A stretch of 64,000 bases of DNA from an uncultured Selenomonadales bacterium (lineage in GTDB: Bacteria; Bacillota; Clostridia; Christensenellales; QALW01), in NCBI GenBank assembly GCA_905200615.1, contig CAJKLB010000003.1:33570-97569 (forward strand). The letters run 5' to 3'. This document shows positions 7,094 through 16,055 of the stretch, one piece after another. Made by a program: the position numbers and the translations under genes. Numbering within the stretch: the first letter of the stretch is position 1; the number at the start of each line of letters is the position of its first letter. The notes under the pieces are model-generated. The model was given only the letters and a program-made list of their open reading frames with translations. It ran no database searches and was not told the origin of the DNA.

Positions 7094-8953
7094 TTATTCC
7101 TGCTCTTTCTTCTTTCTGGCAACAACCACCAATGCGACGGCCGCGGCAACAACGGTTACCATCAAAGCGATCGGAAGCGCGTCGCCCGTAGGTTTGCTGC
7201 CCGCGGGCAGTTCATACGCCAAAGAAATGGTCAAATTCGCTTTCGCGTTAGAACCGTTTGCTACTTTTGTCATAATATCGTTATTGATACCTACAAAGAG
7301 AAGCGAAGTACCTGCTTTAATTCCTGTTTCTCCCGCTCCGTTTTTCAGGTCAAAACGCGGGAAATACTGATCATAAGTGTATTCCTTGGTTGCGCCATTG
7401 GCTTCTACCGTTGCTTTTGCGTCACACGTATAATTCACAACCTGATGATATCCGGCCGGAATCGTAAGCCATTCTGTAGCCTTAATGGATTCCCATGTAT
7501 CGGATTTACCCTTATGCAGAACCGACGCGGAGAACTTAATCTGAACATCTTCCGTGCCGTTGTTGTAAATGGTGAAGCTCTTAGTTACTTTGCCGTCCTT
7601 TACATCGTCCGCGGTGATAAAGCCTGTGCCTTCACCGGTGCACAAGAATACATCGCCGGAAACATCTTTCGAGAACACTACCTGTACGCCTACCGGATCC
7701 TTATCGGTAGAGGAGCCTCCTTCACCACCAGCAACCTGAATGCTCACTTCGTCTACATAATAGGGGAACTGAACCTTATCAAACGCAAAGCCCTCACCTG
7801 AACCATCAAGACGGAGAATCAACTCATAAGCGTTGGTTTTGCCGGCGGCATATAACGCTTTAATTGTTTTAAGGAATGCTTCCGACACATCAATGGTGAT
7901 ATCAAATTTCTTCCACTCAGCAGTAAGCTCAACAAGTGCGTTCGTAGCAATATAGCTGCTTACATATCCGTCACCTTCAAGGCCCTCAATAACGCCCTCC
8001 TGGACATCCACATGCTCTTTGGAATTTAGTACGAATTTAAATTTTGTGGTCGCGCCGTCAGGCAGAGGCATATCTGTTCTGGCCCAGAAAGTAAGCTGAT
8101 ACTTTCCTGCACCTGCGCCTTTATATCCGTTTGCTTCATCCTGAATAATCGCCGCGCCCAAATCAAACGCGATGGTTTGGAATTGGCTGGTACCGCCGGG
8201 AGTAAACTTCATGGCGTTTGCCGTGCCGTTCGCGCCGCCGGCAACCTGAGCAACAGTGCCTCCCATAAAGGAGCTCCAACCGGTCGTACCGTTTTCCGCG
8301 TCGCCGTTTACTACCTCTTTCACAGCAACTTCCTCAGCAACTCTTTCAAAGGTAACGTCATCGATATAGAATACCGAGCCCGCACCCATGGTATCAAAGT
8401 AGACAGACAGAGCGTCATCATCGGCCTGCGTCTTATTGATCTTGCAGGTATAGGTAACTTCTATCCATTTGCCCGGCTCAATGGTAGCGCGGCAACCGTC
8501 TTCACTTTCATTGGATGTTCCGAACGGAAGATTATCATTTCCTGTATTAATAACATTCTGCGTACCGCGGAAAAGCAAAGTTAATCCGGTAGCGCCATTG
8601 GTAGGCATGGTTTCAAAATATACCCACGCGTGGAAACGATAATTTCCGGCCTGGCCTTTTACTACCTTGCGTACCTCTTCACCCTTCAGTCCGGGCATAT
8701 CCCATGGATTTGTACCGCCGGAGAACTTCAGCGCGTACTCGCCGCCGTGTGTCGGGGTGGTAACCACCTCAGAGGTACCGGGGCCAGCAAAACCTTGTTT
8801 TGAAAAATACGTATTGGTATTGCCCTCAAAGTCTTCGGTTAACGACTGACCTTCCACCAGAGCGGCTTGTGCCGAAGCAGAAAGTATCGTCAACCCCGCA
8901 AAGGCACCGACAGTCAGCGCCATTGCAAGCAAAACGCCTAAAACTTTCTTCAT
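7094..8953 (-). CDS. Secreted, membrane-anchored carbohydrate-binding-like protein (module order A-C-B)
   Basis: 619 aa, paralogue of 4609-6474. Signal peptide about 1-30 (ends SASAQA). Module A (about 33-205) has GNYRFHAWVYFE and FYIDDVTFE, a CBM_4_9-like jelly-roll pattern. Module C (about 212-406) begins VNGDAENGTTGW and shares VAGGANGTA, AFDLG and YYVDEV with its paralogue. Module B (about 420-590) shares SVLHKGKSDTWE and GATKEYTYD. The C-terminus is PTGDALP, a hydrophobic helix and ARKKKEQE. PTGD faintly recalls the PKTGD-type sorting signals of some Clostridia but is not a canonical LPXTG. Start follows AGGAGG. Predicted role: surface glycan or host adhesion; no enzyme motif seen. It has its own terminator. 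Confidence 0.8.
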   Translation of the reverse strand: MKKVLGVLLAMALTVGAFAGLTILSASAQAALVEGQSLTEDFEGNTNTYFSKQGFAGPGTSEVVTTPTHGGEYALKFSGGTNPWDMPGLKGEEVRKVVKGQAGNYRFHAWVYFETMPTNGATGLTLLFRGTQNVINTGNDNLPFGTSNESEDGCRATIEPGKWIEVTYTCKINKTQADDDALSVYFDTMGAGSVFYIDDVTFERVAEEVAVKEVVNGDAENGTTGWSSFMGGTVAQVAGGANGTANAMKFTPGGTSQFQTIAFDLGAAIIQDEANGYKGAGAGKYQLTFWARTDMPLPDGATTKFKFVLNSKEHVDVQEGVIEGLEGDGYVSSYIATNALVELTAEWKKFDITIDVSEAFLKTIKALYAAGKTNAYELILRLDGSGEGFAFDKVQFPYYVDEVSIQVAGGEGGSSTDKDPVGVQVVFSKDVSGDVFLCTGEGTGFITADDVKDGKVTKSFTIYNNGTEDVQIKFSASVLHKGKSDTWESIKATEWLTIPAGYHQVVNYTCDAKATVEANGATKEYTYDQYFPRFDLKNGAGETGIKAGTSLLFVGINNDIMTKVANGSNAKANLTISLAYELPAGSKPTGDALPIALMVTVVAAAVALVVVARKKKEQE

Positions 8954-9400
8954 AATTTTCCTCCTTTAATTGTGAATATTTTAAAAATATTCTTTTGCAT
9001 TACCTATGATATCACGTCCGCAACAGAAAGTCAATACACTTTACTTGTTTTTTTAAAGAGTTTTTGTAAAAATTTTTTCTAATTATTACATTTTATTCCT
9101 TTTACTTATGAAGATTTTGTAATTCCAATCTGTAAAAAACGCATACGATTTCCGTGCTGATCCTTTCATTTGGCGAACGGCAGACCCTTTTTCCTAAAAA
9201 ACGCCTGCATACAGTCGTTCCCTGCAAGTTATTTTTCCGTTACGGGAACGCGCATAAAAATCAATTTTAGAATAATCCATGCTCTGCTGTTTTTCTGATG
9301 TTTCAATAAAAAAGAACCCATAAAAATTTTCTTTTTATGAAAAACCTTTATGGGTTCCAAATTACTACATTTTATAATGAACAGCAATATTCATTTAAAG
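8954..9400. other. 447-bp intergenic region
   Basis: Contains the leader of gene 7094-8953, including an AT palindrome GAATATTTTAAAAATATTC close to its ribosome binding site, and the terminator of the next gene upstream. No gene or R1/R2 repeat was recognised. Confidence 0.6.
9314..9357 (-). terminator. Terminator of the GH99-like gene
   Basis: Stem GAACCCATAAA / TTTATGGGTTC (9314-9324, 9347-9357) followed on the minus strand by a T run. It lies about 45 bp after the stop at 9401. Confidence 0.8.
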
Positions 9401-11305
9401 TTAATTTTCGGAATGATCCGTATCGTTTTCCGGCTCTGTGTTCTGCTTTTTCTTCTTTTGCACAACAAGGATAACAACAGCGCCGATAATCACCACGCCG
9501 GCAACGCCCGCGGCAATATAAATTCCAACAGATCCTTTATTATCCGTACCATTGTCAACAGAAGGCGTTCCAGAAGGATCGGATGACGTCGCAGGGGCGG
9601 AAGCGGTAGGATTCGATACGGCGGGCTGTGAAATCTCATCGGCATCCAGTGTCCATTCAGCGTCCGGACGCAGTACCTTTTGAATAGCGCGCAAACGCCG
9701 AGTATCACGCTTATAAGTTCCGTCTTCACGCAGTTCCGGCATACCGTCACGGTCTTCGTCAATAATGGTAGGACATAACCAGCCGCCCTCATCATGCTCA
9801 TTCCAAGCGTAAATCAGCACACTGTTAATATTGGATTGTTCCTTATGTTCATTATTAAAATCAATCGCATCCTGAAGCAATGCCGCAATCTCTTCCGCCG
9901 TTGCGGTTTCCGTCCAGCTGCTCTTATCGCTTGTAGGTCCTTCCCAACTTACGGGATGATCGATTCTCGGTCTGCGATCCCATCCGGTAGGCACTAAGGG
10001 AATGTACTGGACTCCGGAAAGCGTATCCGTCAGCCATTGCTGTTTGGCTTTTTCTGCCAGTTTACTGTACGGACTTTCGTCGCCCAGCCCGATCGCGTAA
10101 TCACTGAAAGCGTCAAGTCCCAGCTCTTTACAATTCGCCGGCGTACTGCCGAACTGCTCAATTCCTATAATATACGGATTTTTCAGGCCGGCTTCCATAC
10201 AAGCTTCCCGGAACTCATTGACTCTGAACGTCGTCTGATTTCCGCCGTTATTTACATAAACCACGGGGCGTCCGTCGGCAACCTTAAGCCAAAAGCTTTC
10301 CTTAAGCAAAGCAATATTTTTCTCCAGTTCCTCTCCCTTAAGTGCCGAAATATCCCACATAGCAGTCATTTTCACGTCATCGCGATACTGGCTGGGGGGA
10401 TGGAGCTGACGAGCCGTATCCATACCGGATCCGTCCGCGTACCAGCAATACATAAAATAGTCAATGCCGGCTTCCTTGGCATACAGCATTTCCTGATCAA
10501 AAATTTCCTGTGTGTAATCGGGGAAAGTAATTTTCGTGGCACTTTCCACAATACCGAAGTACGGCATACGGAAATGATACTGCGTAGGCGATAAGCTGCG
10601 TACCATCTGCGCGCCGATATAATCTTCCGGACTCTTTTCTCCGGCATTAAAGGTTTCCAGTTCAGGATTCAGCCACGCGTCCCAACGGATAGCGCCTACC
10701 AGCGTTTCTTCCGGTCGATTTTCAACCGCCTCTACGGGATAAGGCTCCACCATTCCCAGCGGTTCCTTTTTACCGTTGACTTTTTTTACGGAAAAATCAT
10801 CGCAGTAATAGTCAAAAAGTTCGCCGTCGCTGCTCTGCAGGTACAGCAGGGCACTCTCTAATATTTCAGTGTACGGCAGATCTACCACACCTTTAATTGT
10901 AGTATAGCCGTCAGCATTTACCGTTCCCGCAACCTGCAGCCATTTTTGCTGCCCGTCAAATTTGCTGTTAAGAACAATCAGCATTTTACCGGAGCCCGGA
11001 TCGGATTCTTTATCTACTTTTACGCGCGCGCTCAGCTCGTATTGGCCGGGGCCCCACTGGTTCAGCACTTCGACTAACTCCTGGCTGGGAGAAGCCCAAG
11101 GTTCCTGACGGGCATAGACATAACAAACCGAAGAACCGTCGTCTTCAATAGATATCGAGGCATTTGCCTGTACCTTCCAGTCATCCTCCCCCAGCTCAAA
11201 ATCTCCGTTGGAAACCAGATTTTCCGACGGCTCTGCAAAAACAAGCATAACACCCTGTGCCATTATTACGCAAAGTACTAACAGCAGACAAAAGATTTTT
11301 TTCAT
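9401..11305 (-). CDS. Membrane-anchored GH99-like (WbsX-type) glycoside hydrolase family protein with N-terminal CBM
   Basis: 634 aa. Signal peptide 1-24; residues about 27-180 are a CBM_4_9-like domain (NLVSNGDFELGEDDW, YYCDDFSV). Residues about 195-545 match the GH99-like/WbsX barrel: GAIRWDAWL, YHFRMPYFG, AKEAGIDYFMYCWY, PVVYVNNGG, and VLIYAWNEHDEGGWLCPT near the end. The AWNEHDEGG segment is the family's typical acidic motif. Then come a Pro/Ser/Thr stalk (about 548-588), one transmembrane helix, a KKKK stop-transfer and an acidic cytoplasmic tail. GH99 enzymes act on alpha-mannans; WbsX-like proteins occur in polysaccharide synthesis loci, so the reaction here is not certain. Surface exposure with a CBM argues for degradation or binding of an external glycan. 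Own terminator; monocistronic. Confidence 0.75.
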   Translation of the reverse strand: MKKIFCLLLVLCVIMAQGVMLVFAEPSENLVSNGDFELGEDDWKVQANASISIEDDGSSVCYVYARQEPWASPSQELVEVLNQWGPGQYELSARVKVDKESDPGSGKMLIVLNSKFDGQQKWLQVAGTVNADGYTTIKGVVDLPYTEILESALLYLQSSDGELFDYYCDDFSVKKVNGKKEPLGMVEPYPVEAVENRPEETLVGAIRWDAWLNPELETFNAGEKSPEDYIGAQMVRSLSPTQYHFRMPYFGIVESATKITFPDYTQEIFDQEMLYAKEAGIDYFMYCWYADGSGMDTARQLHPPSQYRDDVKMTAMWDISALKGEELEKNIALLKESFWLKVADGRPVVYVNNGGNQTTFRVNEFREACMEAGLKNPYIIGIEQFGSTPANCKELGLDAFSDYAIGLGDESPYSKLAEKAKQQWLTDTLSGVQYIPLVPTGWDRRPRIDHPVSWEGPTSDKSSWTETATAEEIAALLQDAIDFNNEHKEQSNINSVLIYAWNEHDEGGWLCPTIIDEDRDGMPELREDGTYKRDTRRLRAIQKVLRPDAEWTLDADEISQPAVSNPTASAPATSSDPSGTPSVDNGTDNKGSVGIYIAAGVAGVVIIGAVVILVVQKKKKQNTEPENDTDHSEN

Positions 11306-11628
11306 TTTTTCACTCTCCTTGTATCATTGTATGATTCGGTGTTGACTTTATTGTAACGAAAAGAGATACAGAAAGCAATACTAAAAAAAATTTTTTTACA
11401 GACAAGGAAGAATGAAGCATCCTCATCGGCGGCATATTTCTCATAAAAGGAATAAATACCAACTGAGTTTATGATAAGAATCTTTTCTATTGCTTCGATA
11501 TCTTCATCTCCGCCTGTTTCCGTTCTGAAGCGACTCCTGTTTAAAACCAGTCTTATCCCGTATCTTTTCCTTATCTTTCAAGAAACTCTCTTTCATTCAG
11601 TTTTCAAAAAAATACTTCTTATCTTCGC
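11306..11628. other. 323-bp intergenic region between the GH99-like gene and glgD
   Basis: Holds the promoter region of the GH99-like gene, with the palindrome at 11321-11337 just upstream of its ribosome binding site (AAGGAG, 11313-11318). No clear terminator for glgBCD was seen; the AT-rich stretch contains no credible gene. Confidence 0.55.
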
Positions 11629-12741
11629 CTATACCACCGCGTTTTTTTCTACGGTAACAGGATAATTTTCCTGACCAATCAATCGTTTGTTTTTCCGAAT
11701 GATAACGGATTTATCTAAAATCGTATTTTCCAGCCAGGCGCCGGCCTGCAGGAAAGAATCCTGCATAATAATACTGTTTTTTACCACCGCGCCTTTTTCA
11801 ATCTGTACGCCGCGGAAAATGATACTGTTTTCCACGGTACCGTTAATAATACACCCGTCAGCTACCATAGAATTTTTAATAACCACTTCTTCTCCGTATA
11901 TCGTAGGCACTTTATCCTTAACCTTGGTGTAAACCGGATCTCGTCCATCAAACAGCTGGGCGCTGATTTCAGGAGAAAGCATATCCATATTGCAGCGGAA
12001 GAAAGACTGGATGTTATGGACTCTTCCCGCGTAGCCGCTGTATTCAAAACCGAAAATTTTAAGCTTTTGCCTTTCCTTTTGAAGAACATCGGAAGCAAAA
12101 TCATGCAGTCCGCGTGAAAGACAGCGGCTGATATGATATTCCAAAAAATCCCGTTCCATAAAATAAATACCCATAGAAACCTGATCCGAAAAAGGACGTG
12201 ACGCGTTAATTTCGATATCTGTTATCCGATTCGCTTGATCTGTCTGAACGCCTATATGTCGGTCATGCCTATCATTCGGGGGTGCGGTATAGTACATAAG
12301 AGTAATATCTGCGTCGTTTTCCTTATGAAAAGCCGCCAGGGAATCAAAGGTAGTGTTAAAAATAAAATCACTTCCGGAAAGCAGCACATATTTGCGGTTA
12401 GAGGCAGTGATATAATCCATAATACTGTTGAGTACATCTAAATCGCCGCGCATTTCACGGGCGTCATGGCTCATATACGGCGGAAGTACTACCAAGCCGT
12501 GACGCTTTCGGTTCAAATCCCATGCGGCACCGGAGCCGAGATGATCCATCAGAGAGCGGTAATGCGTTTGCGTGGGAATTCCCACACGGTCAATGCCGGA
12601 ATTGACCATATTGGAAAGAATAAAATCCACCAGCCGATACCTTGAGGCCACCGGTACAGCGCCGATAGGACGACTGCTCGTAATTTCGCCAAGCTCCGGA
12701 CCGCTGTTGCCGGCCATAATAATTCCCAGCGTATCGTTCAT
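11629..12741 (-). CDS. glgD: Glucose-1-phosphate adenylyltransferase subunit GlgD
   Basis: Second, usually regulatory subunit of clostridial ADP-glucose pyrophosphorylase, 370 aa. Start at 12741 (MNDTLGIIMAGN) is preferred over the upstream in-frame start at 12867. It has an AGGAGG-like site and overlaps the glgC stop by 4 bp (ATGA). The nucleotidyltransferase fold is present but the signature is altered to GNSGPELGEITSSRPIGAVP, without the GGxGxRL motif seen in GlgC. A left-handed beta-helix follows (hexapeptide pattern in IINGTVENSIIFRG). In Bacillus and Clostridia GlgC and GlgD form a hetero-oligomer making ADP-glucose for glycogen. Last gene of the operon glgB-glgC-glgD. Confidence 0.9.
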   Translation of the reverse strand: MNDTLGIIMAGNSGPELGEITSSRPIGAVPVASRYRLVDFILSNMVNSGIDRVGIPTQTHYRSLMDHLGSGAAWDLNRKRHGLVVLPPYMSHDAREMRGDLDVLNSIMDYITASNRKYVLLSGSDFIFNTTFDSLAAFHKENDADITLMYYTAPPNDRHDRHIGVQTDQANRITDIEINASRPFSDQVSMGIYFMERDFLEYHISRCLSRGLHDFASDVLQKERQKLKIFGFEYSGYAGRVHNIQSFFRCNMDMLSPEISAQLFDGRDPVYTKVKDKVPTIYGEEVVIKNSMVADGCIINGTVENSIIFRGVQIEKGAVVKNSIIMQDSFLQAGAWLENTILDKSVIIRKNKRLIGQENYPVTVEKNAVV

Positions 12742-13967
12742 TGCATACCGCCTCCTAAAATATCCTGTTCCACCATCATTTCCGATCCTACCCGGACGTC
12801 CGGACCGATTTTCACCCGGTCTCCGATCAACGTAATTCCATGCGTGCACATTTTGTTTTTCACCCAAGGAATATTGGGTTTTTCACTGCCGATTACGGCG
12901 TTTTCGCCGATATCGCAATGATTGGAAATCACGGCTCTTTCTACTTTAGCGTTTTTATGAACTACCGTGTAAGGCAGCACAATGGAGTTTTTTACCGCAG
13001 CACCTTCTTCTACGACGGCTCCGGAGAAGAGCACGCTGTGCTCCACCGTGCCGTAAACCTTGCAGCCTTCGGTAATACAGCAATTTTTTACCGTCGCGCC
13101 GGGAGAAATATAATGTCCCGGCAAACCTTCGTTGCGCGAATAAATGCACCAATGTTCGTCATAAAGATTTAGCAGAGGATTTGTCCCCAGCATATCCATA
13201 TTTGCTTCCCATAGACTGTAAACGGTGCCCACGTCTTTCCAATACCCCTCAAAGGAATAGGCATACATATTCAAGCCGTCACGGAGCATGGCAGGAATCA
13301 CGTCTTTTCCGAAATCTTTAGAAGAATCCGGGTTTTCCTCGTCGGCTTTTAAATATTCTTTTAAAATTTTCCAAGAAAAAATATAGACACCCATACTCGC
13401 CAATGTACCGGCAGGCTCTTCGGGCTTTTCGGCGAAATGATAGATTTTTCCGTTTTCATCGGTGCTCATAATGCCGTAACGGCTGGCCTCTTCAATCGGT
13501 ACGTTAAACACCGCAATCGTGACATCGGCTCCCTTTTCTTTATGCTGGTTAAGCATTCGTCGATAATCCATCTTATAAATATGATCGCCCGAGAGCACCA
13601 ACACATATTCCGGTGAAAATTGTTCAATAAACGGTGTATTCTGATAAATGGCATTCGCCGTTCCCTTATACCATTCTCCGGTTTTTCCTTTTACGTAAGG
13701 CGGCAGTACAAAAGCACCTCCGCGCAGCCGATCCATATCCCAAGGCTGACCGCTGCCGATATAGGTATTCAGTTCCAGCGGCCGGTATTGCGTAAGCACG
13801 CCCACCGTGTAAATGCCGGAATTCGCGCAATTACTCAGCGGAAAATCAATAATTTTATACTTGCCGCCGAAAGGCACCGCCGGCTTTGCAATTTCTTTGG
13901 TAAGTGCGCCAAGCCGGCTTCCCTGTCCGCCGGCAAGCAGCATGGCGACACATTCACTGCTGTACAT
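12738..13967 (-). CDS. glgC: Glucose-1-phosphate adenylyltransferase GlgC
   Basis: Catalytic ADP-glucose pyrophosphorylase subunit, 409 aa: glucose-1-P + ATP gives ADP-glucose + PPi. N-terminal motif LLAGGQGSRLGALT, then KPAVPFGGKYKIIDF, VLSGDHIYKMDY (metal-binding Asp) and FAEKPEEP. The C-terminal half is a left-handed beta-helix with hexapeptide repeats (IVLPYTVV, ISNHCDIGENAVIG). The ATG at 13967 is preferred to the TTG at 13976, because GGAGG lies 11 bases before the ATG but only 2 before the TTG. It follows glgB by 26 bp and overlaps glgD by 4 bp. No glgA or glgP is in the window. Confidence 0.93.
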   Translation of the reverse strand: MYSSECVAMLLAGGQGSRLGALTKEIAKPAVPFGGKYKIIDFPLSNCANSGIYTVGVLTQYRPLELNTYIGSGQPWDMDRLRGGAFVLPPYVKGKTGEWYKGTANAIYQNTPFIEQFSPEYVLVLSGDHIYKMDYRRMLNQHKEKGADVTIAVFNVPIEEASRYGIMSTDENGKIYHFAEKPEEPAGTLASMGVYIFSWKILKEYLKADEENPDSSKDFGKDVIPAMLRDGLNMYAYSFEGYWKDVGTVYSLWEANMDMLGTNPLLNLYDEHWCIYSRNEGLPGHYISPGATVKNCCITEGCKVYGTVEHSVLFSGAVVEEGAAVKNSIVLPYTVVHKNAKVERAVISNHCDIGENAVIGSEKPNIPWVKNKMCTHGITLIGDRVKIGPDVRVGSEMMVEQDILGGGMQ

Positions 13968-13993
13968 AATGGGCAAATCCTCCCATAAACAAA

Positions 13994-15889
13994 TTAATCC
14001 TCCAATTTATAAAACAACACCGACATCGGCGGAAGCGTGGCACGAAGCCGCCTCGGAAATTCTTCCGCGTCCTCATCGGTAACCAGCTGATCCAAAACCG
14101 CCGATCCCTCGCCGCCATAGAGTTTCTCATCACTATTCAGCAGCAGCGTATACTTTCCGGCTTTCGGCGCCGTAAGCCAATAGTCAAAACGGGCTACAGG
14201 CGTCATATTAATCACCGCCATCACCGTTTCCCCGCCGCCGTAGCGCGCCATGGAAAACACACTCTGCGCAGCGTCATCGGCATTGATCCACTCAAAACCC
14301 TCCCAGGTGTCATCCTGCGCCCAAAGCGCGGGCTGTTCGCGGTAGAGTGCCAGCAGCGCCTTCACAAACAAATACAATCCGCGGTGGGTTTCATACTGCA
14401 AAAGCTTCCATTCAATCTGCTCATAATACCGCCATTCTATAAATTGACCGATCTCGCAGCCCATAAACAGCAGTTTTTTGCCCGGATGCGCAAACATATA
14501 GCCCAAATACGCCTTTTCGGAAGCAAACTTTTGATAATATTCCCCGTACATTTTATCCAGCAGACTCTTTTTGCCATGTACACATTCGTCATGGGAAATC
14601 GGCAGGATATAATGCTCGTTATAGGCATACATCATAGAAAAAGTCATATTGTTATGCATGCCGCTGCGGTACACCGGATCGGTCTGCATATAGGCAAGCG
14701 TATCATTCATCCAGCCCATATTCCATTTATAAGTAAAGCCCAGGCCACCCTCGGTCACCGCATGGGTCACCTTAGGGAAATCCCCGGATTCCTCGGCAAT
14801 CATCATTACCCCCGGGAATTCCTCCGCCACAACGGAATTCAGCGTTTTAACAAACTCCACAGCCGCCAGATTCTCACGGCCGCCATACCCGTTGGGCTGC
14901 CATTGCTGCCGGCCGTAATCCAAATACAGCATACTGCTGACGGCGTCTACCCGTAAGCCGTCAATATGGAATTCCTTCAGCCAGAATAACGCGTTCGCCG
15001 TTAAAAACTGCCGAACCATAGAAGAAGAAAAGTCAAACTGTAGCGTTCCCCATTGCGCCGGGCAGGCTTCGGAGGAAGCATCCTCGTAAAGAGGCGTGCC
15101 GTCAAAACACCGAAGGCCGTGTTCATCTTTGGGAAAATGCCCCGGCACCCAATCCAGAATCACGCCGATACCGCTGCCATGCATAGTATCTACAAAGTAT
15201 TTAAAATCCTCAGGAGTACCGTATCGTGAGGTAGGCGCGTAATATCCGGTAACCTGATAGCCCCAGGAACCGTCAAAAGGATGCTCGGCAATGGGCAGAA
15301 GTTCTACGTGAGTATATTTATTTTCTTTAATATACTGTACCAGCGCGTCCGCTACTTCCCGATAAGAAAGCATCGCATTATCATGCCCCCGCATCCAGGA
15401 GCCCATATGGAATTCATAAATGGCCATAGGCTCATTTTTTTCCGGCGGCGCGCTGTGGCGGATGCGCCATTGCAGATCATGCCAGCGGTACGTATCGGTA
15501 TAAGTGCGCGAAGCCGTTCCGGGCCGAAGCTCACTGTATCGAGCCATGGGATCCGCTTTATATACTATTCGGTCATCCTGCGTCAGAATACAATATTTAT
15601 ATAAAGCGCCCGTCTGCACACCTTCCACATAAGCTTCCCAAAATCCGGTGTCGGGAATCCGTTTCATCGGATTAGCTCCCGCCTGCCAGGCATTGAAATC
15701 TCCCGCTACACTCACGCCTTTGGCATGAGGCGCCCATACGCAAAAATAGTATCCGTCAATCAACCCGGTACTGTTAAACACGGGGCGTGCGCCCAAAATC
15801 TCATCTAAATTCCGATGGGTTCCCTCACAGGCAAGATACAAATCAAAATCACTGATCATTTTGCTTTTTGTAAAATTTTCTTTTCCCAT
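13994..15889 (-). CDS. glgB: 1,4-alpha-glucan branching enzyme GlgB
   Basis: GH13 branching enzyme adding alpha-1,6 branches to glycogen, 631 aa. N-terminal CBM48 (about 35-125: GYYFCVWAPHAKGVSVAGDF). The catalytic barrel has YEFHMGSW, VELLPIAEHPFDGSWGYQ, VILDWVPGHFPKDEHG, DGLRVDAVSSMLY (nucleophile Asp), MMIAEES (acid/base Glu) and LPISHDECVHGKKS (transition-state His-Asp). The all-beta C-terminal domain begins near 530. Length fits the family. First gene of glgB-glgC-glgD behind a consensus sigma-A promoter. Confidence 0.95.
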   Translation of the reverse strand: MGKENFTKSKMISDFDLYLACEGTHRNLDEILGARPVFNSTGLIDGYYFCVWAPHAKGVSVAGDFNAWQAGANPMKRIPDTGFWEAYVEGVQTGALYKYCILTQDDRIVYKADPMARYSELRPGTASRTYTDTYRWHDLQWRIRHSAPPEKNEPMAIYEFHMGSWMRGHDNAMLSYREVADALVQYIKENKYTHVELLPIAEHPFDGSWGYQVTGYYAPTSRYGTPEDFKYFVDTMHGSGIGVILDWVPGHFPKDEHGLRCFDGTPLYEDASSEACPAQWGTLQFDFSSSMVRQFLTANALFWLKEFHIDGLRVDAVSSMLYLDYGRQQWQPNGYGGRENLAAVEFVKTLNSVVAEEFPGVMMIAEESGDFPKVTHAVTEGGLGFTYKWNMGWMNDTLAYMQTDPVYRSGMHNNMTFSMMYAYNEHYILPISHDECVHGKKSLLDKMYGEYYQKFASEKAYLGYMFAHPGKKLLFMGCEIGQFIEWRYYEQIEWKLLQYETHRGLYLFVKALLALYREQPALWAQDDTWEGFEWINADDAAQSVFSMARYGGGETVMAVINMTPVARFDYWLTAPKAGKYTLLLNSDEKLYGGEGSAVLDQLVTDEDAEEFPRRLRATLPPMSVLFYKLED

Positions 15890-15924
15890 TTGCCGGCAGC
15901 CTCCTATTTCTTTTCTTTATTTAT

Positions 15925-15953
15925 ATTGTAGCAAAACGAATTTTGCCTGTCAA
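15925..15953 (-). promoter_or_regulatory. Sigma-A promoter of glgBCD
   Basis: On the minus strand, -35 TTGACA (15953-15948) and -10 TACAAT (15930-15925), 17-bp spacer, about 36 bp upstream of the glgB start. Confidence 0.8.
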
Positions 15954-16055
15954 TAACGGCAAAATAATTTCTTTGGCATTTATTCACTGATTTTTAATAT
16001 TTTTTTGTATATTTTACCTGAACAGGGCAAAAATAATGAACGGAGGTGTTAAATA

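Noticed and set aside
7094..8953. PTGD near the C-terminus as a sortase signal
   Set aside because: Only a partial match, and the paralogue and the other exported proteins lack it. Mentioned only as a faint resemblance.
11862..12104. Frames inside glgD, glgC, mutS, uvrA and other genes on either strand
   Set aside because: These are shadows of well-supported genes in other frames, without ribosome binding sites or family motifs of their own.
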